Assembly: GCA_964593065.1 (NCBI GenBank)
Contig: CAZQGO010000037.1
Location: forward strand, 1 to 9,894
DNA: 9,894 bases
Reading direction: 5' to 3'
Source: CAZQGO01 sp964593065
GTDB taxonomy: Bacteria > Oederibacteriota > JAAXVQ01
Each line of letters begins with the position of its first letter. Position 1 is the stretch's first letter. The translations under genes and the position numbers were made by a program. Positions 9,401 through 9,894 of this stretch are shown here, one piece after another. The notes beneath the pieces are model-generated. The model was not told the DNA's origin. It was given only the letters and a program-made list of their open reading frames with translations, and searched no databases.

Positions 9401-9894
9401 AAATGGCTTTTTCGCGGCCCGAAATCGACCCGGAACTCAGTGCGGTCCTGATCCGATCCGTGCTGAAGCCGAAAGCCGGGGGCAGGGAACAGATCCGATA
9501 CACGGCTCTGGCCGTGCGCAGTGAGGATAAGCAAGTCGTTGCCACCGTGGAAGTGGAGTGGGACGGAACAACCATGCGGGTAGTCGGCACGGGTGCCAAG
9601 GCCCAACCCCGCGGCCAGGGTTATTACCGCCGGCTCATCCGGCTCTTGGTCCGAAGCCACGCGGTGCGTCGTTATACTTCCCAGGGCGCCTATAGCGTCG
9701 AGCTTGGCGAGGCGGCGGGTGATGTGGAACAACCGGGCAAGAACGTATATACCTGGCTGGGACAACAACCCGGCCTGCGTGTGGTTGAGGACCCCCTGTA
9801 CACCCATGTGTTTCATGTAATCGCGACGGACGGAGGAATCGGCGGCATCCTGCCCTGGCTCAAGACTCCGGTGGTGGGCGTGTTAGCCAGCATC
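1..9894 (+). CDS. Internal fragment of a giant multidomain membrane protein (proteases + GT4 glycosyltransferase + GNAT), open at both ends
   Basis: Frame +1 has no stop codon from base 1 to base 9894, giving 3,298 residues, and neither terminus is in the window, so the full protein is longer. Reading line by line, the translation shows recognisable motifs along its length: EExxxR/FxxxH/HxxxN of CPBP intramembrane proteases (res 22-130), HELMH (1004-1008), a second FxxxH/HxxxN pair (1267-1322), a twin-arginine signal with lipobox (1420-1440), HELGH (1758-1762), HERIH (2319-2323), a full set of TreT-like GT4 motifs (2612-2990) and a GNAT acetyl-CoA loop (3202-3207). Roughly a dozen hydrophobic helices fall in clusters near 29-126, 1237-1403, 2174-2236 and 2339-2381. 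A frame this long in GC-rich DNA with conserved motifs throughout cannot be chance. No promoter, start site or terminator is visible. The role of the whole is unknown; the modules suggest envelope-associated proteolysis and glycan work. Giant genes of this style are known in Omnitrophota (inference). Confidence 0.96.
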   Translation, partial: MELPFWERRAPWVPEWARRAVEELIFRVGPYLVIQVLAVTAPALMAGIALAFAGVFLYAHRDRARADEWGPAQWGLAVIVTLGLTLGFLAVALPATPAAAGLAAFLGVSVPAAGGILGFAAAYFLHTVNNRIADGWRAWPKMSTVLERRADEGIPAGTSRAQALRNLASGLRQHEAYSVRAWLDVELEELQAISLEPAFQTALSTAREGLARLRDGGSLTVAGAPIRDVRAFELGPGELARLPLTQEDLDRGAVAVVMDDTLMIFLVPGARRYDAILTTYLTTTAGLRRARVRRLLDQAAVAYDPHGGEARQRRDIRRIIRRVRALMKHQDPKLAERLQRPQDVYLMEQLMQFRQAWVAEELADELSKPEILETEEWNFFTSAVVAELPEENYRAVIVRLLGHIANGSLPLPTQQAGLTSLLAIVRQRRSQTPEDEKFLLAAVQPLLEQAYRRPLVTVARQDIAGIPEAERYFEFLRQGNETRAAFRPGFEKRIHMIRDLARRRELQKLFDTAHFRREAVGLLYKQLLARDVAGSVRGHLLALLAPDSSPGPREGLRLGLLAILTNYWEWRLRQRDGSLVLPREQLESLARPALVAIRQASSRRTQREALGYLDLLGPDFSRLPEDLARAVAGEVQQSFSWINLRMDEAQTLMQDRAEAFGPVMEAFTDSTQDAEILLDIARDLIATGYAEDLRQYLTDILRSNRWHPFLQATVATSLAANAQDADDAALGLMLEGLEKQPRGHARLTALLDPAADRQDLLRTLARRRFRNPRTGFLLIRRHARTADLLADIVADVEQRYDLRYRLYAFLLYAKEIVPRGFAYEFDSLRRSLYGADRLDLRLRDAGFQIPADILRKRMAAENTDPTRLTPGQVNTWLEQEGYAEADARARVWTVCAEVQAQEKTHGVTAFLRASLADQGLAGRLIQDVWFQGEELKVYATAVWLDTLQQHPELTREKFQTLARLIEKARVWQHWDNANAQFVLGGASLPEGPLATAMLFLTLAHELMHDLLFLEQDYDLDDLKSGVVHEFACDKLTLDMAARYRLRAAARAYKQMERYHEHYSAVSHDMFATVEAHEGGRAAAVIFESALRKLGLQSEDSDARWVPALWTVLRDSPLRAQELDVILLAAFGQYVETATGRQPPADLGHRVRLDLADLRTRVTSEHRRLIDGYRLLDFKQLLPTPERVAEILQGLLPQPAAIFYRYYRAGKASPPQNWRKRLLYYMGEPALGAPSWEWVFSAPVLIAVAAGLWWPVSLGILAASAAAFSLLHPQKDAWARLGLAALGLALGGAMVLPVLSLGPSLLTVLFGLGLNVVLHAVVNLRLLGYQTAVSATLASAVKTVPRRLRALRPVLAAAANIGLVLAGVAGLGALVAGVAAGAIAWWVIIPVLYALFMLIFILVERMTPPVPVSVRRTGGISRRNFILLSLGVAGAAILTGCGVFSHEESATPAATPTSTFAGQELPVPRVAELVALNESRLQTFRDWEADTGNEELYQRYLGLCGQVNDILTGAARTPQLAEQLRQTRPRQQALFLRYGLLLDQVPEGDWDALEAMLAGLPEEFVQQNRFLHWTTAGAGADGYRYGRGALTLDTRAGRPSAELANRLLADIWQGEEQAGGSELIESFIQAGWDQKNYLQLYGERIAAVFQNFNSGAALFHVSNFAGDHWMLRAGDQWISAIGHFTRNDLTLLQETYRAVPGNHTDGFRLVINANGSRAYADTTEINTTELRRPTSEAEPWQDAQALMSGRQYLSHVATHELGHFVYRQLPAELRQLWSSLHAASRAREDYVSEYAYSAFDQPDLNPEFESFAETYTSFVHELATGRVDFDGITSDLLRDKFRLMAQLFVVRREYGDYLYVQGRLLPIRLEPDGSISDAALRHWSQARVMERIAEEGVDFSQADWDYLDRIAAQWSVRPDANRGTYSLADFLTLVQAAPNHPEAFEGLTGLSAGDEAAQARLQTTVRSLQSGMPLDGRNLRLPLALLTAWDSQGAREQGILNLFNELAPYQMPGLILNQRVDGDQWLLTPAYDFDGGPRPTFAGREALGAVFAWARRYLRRWGSERPDGAEQTLEQFFAGAKNWGQLWPNGRMHDQERDSLLEKLSNGPEPYARLWLEYYLGNNLLTQNELEQLGQVASALGVLATNLFQQTLDRIARGLQPVLSLVPRRPFAAWGSTLTAALLLLLPGIGLGLMSLLVPALAPFALGALLAQPGSLFLLGGASLGSVLFSFLALDAGGNLDGLWRAVDRFRLWLQKRGLLRAGPQQVIRGFAEGAQAAATQSGEPFFITHPCETVGTTIVYRPEFMAARPAWVQHLYLWHERIHVALSRLGQKRFQEAVAFGWPALLISAGGGALLLALQAAGLGAALAAVFFGAAVLLLVTRAGQIARAAWRRLRSLSRPAGGRTGLPGTESVAVGAREEFPQAGPEAGARPAVRPLGTSLLEAKVTAGLVRTPDGWEISVVNHASGEELYRHAFHPGEDPVAAVSEELAYLSRSLDARIDAVGAVGWPEDELDALRARAWLENDALILTPGSSPPGLFPETSSAREIADSARRVFLRTAEDIYIYPDGQVHFTPLNDLEAFRTELGPERLARHLALARLARREGVRMVFINSTPKGGGVAIMRNGFLRWARLIRLPARWLVMSPKPEVFEITKRKFHNTLQGVETSLRLTPEDYRALASWSDENAARFANSFRWGNLFVVDDPQAVALVESIRKVNPGATILWRCHIQLDTEKLNDPAQPAYEVWNYIEESKAAKADLQLYHEKRFIPGRSREFPAVQLYPATVPLDGMNKPLSPQQRRYYLKLFNELLAKYGQPPLDPSRPIITQIARFDPSKGIPDALDAFLLLRRRLEPYRAAAARLADLARWLAGLGWPLAGRAEGVLRRAAGHLAPQLIILGNAADDDPEAWPIWRETMSQRASPEFAGIADDVKVVVAPHNDQLLGAMLWMSTVALQLSHREGFEFKITEALRKGVPEVAYRVGGIPAQIIDGVTGWLPELGADRQARLRDVAGRLFGLLVNPWRLRRMSRAAARLTQANYIIQDNLADLLSLGLKVRRGELTREDIARYESRLDEHEVAAAIREEMMDEAMAAASGTAADQAQVPAPDRQAAFHAFGERWAVYDRERYSAITLEPEMAFSRPEIDPELSAVLIRSVLKPKAGGREQIRYTALAVRSEDKQVVATVEVEWDGTTMRVVGTGAKAQPRGQGYYRRLIRLLVRSHAVRRYTSQGAYSVELGEAAGDVEQPGKNVYTWLGQQPGLRVVEDPLYTHVFHVIATDGGIGGILPWLKTPVVGVLASI
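406..1035 (+). other. Region: unrecognised soluble segment after the CPBP domain (res 136-345)
   Basis: I do not recognise this part. Residues 141-215 are helical and charged (many Arg, Glu and Ala). Residues 220-290 look like a small alpha/beta unit with short beta-like stretches, for example AVAVVMDD (253-260) followed by TLMIFLVPG (261-269). Residues 285-345 are strongly basic (RRARVRRLL; RQRRDIRRIIRRVR), which would suit a cytoplasmic, membrane-adjacent or nucleic-acid/lipid-facing surface. There are no Cys pairs, no nucleotide-binding motif and no signal sequence. It links the intramembrane protease to the helical stretch that follows. Confidence 0.35.
1036..2925 (+). other. Region: long alpha-helical, possibly HEAT/ARM-like solenoid (res 346-975)
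   Basis: About 630 residues are almost wholly predicted helix, with alternating Leu/Ala-rich amphipathic segments broken by short polar turns containing Pro, Gly or Asp (for example near 408-416, 546-552, 616-625, 721-727 and 748-756). Repeating helix-turn-helix units such as the stretch 583-640 and the stretch 678-740 resemble alpha-solenoid repeats of the HEAT/ARM kind, but the repeats are too divergent for me to set a period. There are no transmembrane segments and almost no Cys (Cys895). Such solenoids usually act as scaffolds or protein-binding surfaces. Its place between an intramembrane protease and a zinc protease suggests a spacer or substrate-recruiting arm, which is inference. It could also contain unrecognised enzyme domains. 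Confidence 0.4.
2926..3645 (+). other. Domain: zinc metalloprotease with HELMH ... HEFACD (res 976-1215)
   Basis: Residues 1004-1008 read HELMH, an HExxH zinc-binding helix with His1004 and His1008 as ligands and Glu1005 as catalytic base. Twenty residues on, His1028-Glu1029-Phe-Ala-Cys-Asp1033 gives an ExxxD motif whose Glu1029 is the expected third ligand of a gluzincin, comparable to the ExxxD of M48-type peptidases and the second motif of M78/ImmA-like ones. The helix before the motif is hydrophobic (LATAMLFLTLA, 993-1003), typical for zincins. Residues 1040-1215 are helical and charged, followed directly by a membrane region. I cannot assign a family with confidence; M48-like and ImmA/IrrE-like are the nearest. 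All predicted active-site residues are present, so I infer activity. Confidence 0.65.
3646..4035 (+). other. Domain: degenerate CPBP-like membrane domain (res 1216-1345)
   Basis: This membrane stretch copies the layout of the CPBP domain at the window's left end. FSLLH (Phe1267, His1271) matches FxxxH and HAVVN (His1318, Asn1322) matches HxxxN. At the expected distance upstream, where EExxxR should be, the sequence is WEWVFS (1235-1240): one Glu kept (Glu1236), the other replaced by Trp1235 and the Arg replaced by Ser1240. The Glu-to-His distance is 35 residues against 37 in the first copy. Hydrophobic helices cover about 1238-1258, 1258-1271, 1280-1300 and 1302-1322. Loss of the paired Glu and the Arg suggests an inactive or altered protease that may bind rather than cut. 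An unrelated membrane domain with chance motifs is possible but less likely given the spacing. Confidence 0.6.
4048..4212 (+). other. Two transmembrane helices before the internal signal sequence (res 1350-1404)
   Basis: Residues 1353-1376 (rich in Ala, Gly, Val and Leu) and 1380-1402 (AIAWWVIIPVLYALFMLIFI at 1381-1400) form two clear hydrophobic helices with only a Gly/Ala-rich turn between them, so they probably form a hairpin. The basic segment before them (KTVPRRLRALRP, 1341-1352) would favour a cytoplasmic N-side by the positive-inside rule. The segment after them is also basic (R1404, R1414, R1415, R1421, R1422), consistent with a hairpin returning to the cytoplasm. They bridge the degenerate CPBP domain and the internal lipoprotein-like signal. 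Confidence 0.7.
4203..4215 (+). promoter_or_regulatory. Possible internal ribosome binding site and ATG start
   Basis: An in-frame ATG at 4213-4215 (Met1405) follows the purine-rich GGTGGAG at 4203-4209, with only three bases between, which is short for an efficient site. Translation from it would start 15 residues before the SRRNF twin-arginine motif and place the lipobox Cys at residue 36, a normal length for a Tat lipoprotein signal peptide. It could therefore be a remnant or working start of an independent lipoprotein gene now fused in frame to the upstream module. No promoter-like pair of hexamers stands out just upstream, since that DNA codes for a membrane helix. The site could easily be chance. 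Confidence 0.25.
4213..4320 (+). other. Internal Tat-type lipoprotein signal peptide (SRRNFI ... LTGC)
   Basis: Residues 1405-1440 have the three parts of a Tat lipoprotein signal: a basic n-region, the twin-arginine motif Ser1420-Arg1421-Arg1422-Asn-Phe-Ile, a hydrophobic core of about 15 residues (1424-1438), and a lipobox Leu1437-Thr-Gly-Cys1440. Residues after the Cys (1441-1460) are rich in Ser, Thr, Ala and Pro, as in the flexible tethers of mature lipoproteins. In ordinary proteins this element is N-terminal; here about 1,400 residues precede it in the same frame. If it is recognised, signal peptidase II would cut before Cys1440 and the Cys would be lipidated, releasing the downstream part as a lipoprotein. 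If it is not, it acts as one more membrane helix. Confidence 0.65.
4321..4395 (+). other. Low-complexity tether after the lipobox (res 1441-1465)
   Basis: A short Ser/Thr/Ala/Pro-rich segment (for example ESATPAATPTSTFAG, 1447-1461) directly follows the lipobox cysteine. Such segments typically link a lipid-anchored cysteine to a folded extracytoplasmic domain. Its presence supports reading the preceding 36 residues as a lipoprotein signal rather than as a simple transmembrane helix. Confidence 0.5.
4396..5550 (+). other. Domain: zinc metalloprotease, HELGH ... ESFAE, lethal-factor/PPEP-like (res 1466-1850)
   Basis: His1758-Glu1759-Leu-Gly-His1762 is a classic HExxH zinc site, preceded by YLSHVAT. 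About 50 residues later comes Glu1808-Ser-Phe-Ala-Glu1812, matching the E-x-F-A-E signature in which the first Glu is the third zinc ligand of anthrax-lethal-factor-type and Pro-Pro endopeptidase proteases. Tyrosines just upstream (Tyr1793, Tyr1795) may correspond to the transition-state Tyr of that group, although the spacing to Glu1808 is longer than usual. Residues 1470-1650 are a helical N-terminal part. A strand-rich section, including FRLVINANGS (1706-1715), leads to the active-site helix as in secreted gluzincins. Lying directly behind a lipoprotein signal, it is probably extracytoplasmic. The active-site residues are intact. Confidence 0.68.
5551..6510 (+). other. Region: unrecognised segment between second zinc protease and membrane cluster (res 1851-2170)
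   Basis: I recognise no family here. It starts with a short beta-like piece (YGDYLYVQGRLLPIRLEPDG, 1853-1872) and continues as mostly helical, acidic and Trp-rich sequence, with Trp at 1882, 1903, 1913, 1988, 2024, 2052, 2060, 2082, 2086 and 2114. Residues 2005-2040 (PYQMPGLILNQRV and AYDFDGGPRPTF) look strand-like and aromatic, which could suit carbohydrate binding, but no catalytic signature is visible. Helices at 2126-2165 lead into the membrane cluster. If the preceding protease is outside the cytoplasm this segment should be as well. Confidence 0.35.
6511..6720 (+). other. Membrane helix cluster (res 2171-2240)
   Basis: Residues 2174-2196 (LTAALLLLLPGIGLGLMSLL, 2177-2196), 2196-2215 (LVPALAPFALGALLA) and 2216-2232 (FLLGGASLGSVLFSFLAL) are strongly hydrophobic and should form two or three membrane helices. 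They are flanked by the basic RR at 2167-2168 on the left and by charged residues (R2244, R2248, R2250) on the right. They separate the second protease domain from the third and so decide on which side of the membrane the third lies. The exact helix count cannot be fixed by eye. Confidence 0.65.
6721..7155 (+). other. Domain: membrane-embedded zinc protease with HERIH (res 2241-2385)
   Basis: His2319-Glu2320-Arg-Ile-His2323 is a third HExxH motif, preceded by hydrophobic and aromatic VQHLYLW. Glu2336, in FQEAVAF, is a candidate third ligand. Upstream, residues 2284-2305 (PFFITHPCETVGTTIVYRPE) resemble the strand-plus-loop that precedes the active-site helix of M48/M56-type membrane peptidases. 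Two hydrophobic helices follow at 2341-2360 and 2361-2381, and the membrane cluster lies before it, so the active site sits between membrane helices as in M48 (HtpX/Ste24-like) and M56 (BlaR1-like) proteases. The family is not certain, and the Arg inside the motif is unusual. Residues 2386-2410 after it are very basic, pointing to a cytoplasmic location for what follows. Confidence 0.5.
7156..7665 (+). other. Linker plus small unrecognised domain (res 2386-2555)
   Basis: Residues 2386-2440 are a basic, Gly/Pro/Ala-rich linker with no clear fold. Residues 2441-2555 look like a small alpha/beta unit: beta-like EISVVNHASG (2458-2467), a helix around 2481-2500, beta-like RIDAVGAVGWP (2499-2509), a helix 2510-2522, and ALILTPGSSPPG (2526-2537). 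I do not recognise it. It stands directly before the glycosyltransferase, possibly as its N-terminal extension, and is probably cytoplasmic with it. Confidence 0.3.
7666..9165 (+). other. Domain: GT4 glycosyltransferase resembling trehalose glycosyltransferring synthase TreT (res 2556-3055)
   Basis: This stretch carries the motifs of the TreT/trehalose-synthase branch of family GT4 (GT-B fold) in order: INSTPKGGGVA (2611-2621, N-domain glycine loop), TKRKFHNTLQG (2653-2663), DDPQ (2702-2705), WRCHI (2724-2728), a P-x-x-x-P-L-x-x-x-N-K element near 2782-2792, ITQIARFDPSKG (2825-2836, with donor-phosphate Arg2830 and Lys2835), ILGNAADDDPE (2896-2906), the E-x7-E pair Glu2959/Glu2967 in REGFEFKITEA, and GGIPAQIIDG (2981-2990). 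Characterised TreT enzymes move glucose from NDP-glucose to glucose, giving trehalose; the acceptor here cannot be told. Departures are Glu-Phe where TreT usually has Gly-Leu (2962-2963), and about 35 extra residues around 2853-2888. The donor chemistry implies a cytoplasmic location. It is likely active. Confidence 0.85.
9148..9330 (+). other. Charged helical linker (res 3050-3110)
   Basis: The segment after the glycosyltransferase is a highly charged, probably continuous helix rich in Glu, Arg, Asp and Ala (for example REDIARYESRLDEHEVAAAI, 3061-3080, and REEMMDEAMAAA, 3081-3092). It ends in an Ala/Pro/Gln stretch (3093-3106) typical of an interdomain hinge. It separates the glycosyltransferase from the acetyltransferase-like domain and may form a short coiled coil. 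Confidence 0.4.
9331..9840 (+). other. Domain: GNAT-like N-acetyltransferase (res 3111-3280)
   Basis: Strands TALAVRSEDKQVVATVEVEW (3168-3187) and MRVVGTGAK (3192-3200) lead into Gln3202-Pro-Arg-Gly3205-Gln-Gly3207-Tyr-Tyr, matching the Q/R-x-x-G-x-G/A pyrophosphate loop that binds acetyl-CoA in GNAT enzymes. It is followed by the expected helix (YYRRLIRLLVRSHAV, 3208-3222). A later strand (AYSVELGE, 3230-3237), a helix (NVYTWLGQQPG, 3248-3258) and a closing strand (HVFHVIA, 3269-3275) match the GNAT C-terminal order. Members acetylate amines on sugars, proteins or small molecules, and placement after a glycosyltransferase fits sugar or cell-wall modification, which is inference. No substrate residues can be named. 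The frame runs on past it (3281-3298, hydrophobic GGILPWLKTPVVGVLASI). Confidence 0.6.

Noticed and set aside
8668..9816. 382-residue open frame on the minus strand
   Set aside because: Antisense of the GT4 and GNAT domains, with no motif of its own.
1..9894. tRNA, rRNA, CRISPR repeats, insertion-sequence ends, promoters or terminators
   Set aside because: No cloverleaf-like, repeat-spacer, terminal-inverted-repeat or hairpin-plus-T-run pattern stood out, and every base is used by the coding frame.

Overview
The whole 9,894-base window lies inside one protein-coding gene. Frame +1 reads from the first base to the last, 3,298 codons, without a stop, and it has neither its start nor its stop here. 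Nothing supports a second gene, an RNA gene, a CRISPR array, an insertion sequence or an intergenic gap. Open stretches in the other five frames are shadows of this frame in GC-rich DNA. Residue numbers below are window residues (residue r = bases 3r-2 to 3r).

Layout in order: (1) an intact-looking CPBP/CAAX-type intramembrane protease domain (res ~1-135); (2) a small unrecognised soluble region (136-345); (3) a long alpha-helical, HEAT/ARM-like stretch (346-975); (4) a zinc-metalloprotease domain with HELMH (976-1215); (5) a second, degenerate CPBP-like membrane domain (1216-1345); (6) two more membrane helices (1350-1404); (7) an internal twin-arginine/lipobox sequence that looks exactly like a lipoprotein signal peptide (1405-1440), followed by a Thr/Pro/Ala-rich linker; (8) a second zinc protease with HELGH and an ESFAE third-ligand motif, of the anthrax-lethal-factor/PPEP type (1466-1850); (9) an unrecognised region (1851-2170); (10) hydrophobic helices (2171-2240); (11) a third zinc protease motif, HERIH, set between membrane helices (2241-2385); (12) a linker and small unrecognised domain (2386-2555); (13) a GT4 glycosyltransferase closely resembling trehalose glycosyltransferring synthase TreT (2556-3055); (14) a charged helical linker; (15) a GNAT-like acetyltransferase domain (3111-3280). 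The frame continues past the end.

Organism: GC-rich bacterial DNA, probably an uncultivated lineage. Giant open reading frames mixing proteases, membrane segments and glycosyltransferases are known from Omnitrophota, which is my best guess, by inference only. No taxonomic marker is present.

How the parts might work together: the protein strings together five protease-like modules (one likely inactive), a signal peptide that normally sits at a protein's N-terminus, and two enzyme domains whose donors (nucleotide sugar, acetyl-CoA) are cytoplasmic. This looks like several formerly separate genes merged into one frame. It could work as a membrane-anchored cell-surface machine or as a self-processed bacterial polyprotein. 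Both are hypotheses; the uninterrupted frame and the motifs are seen directly.
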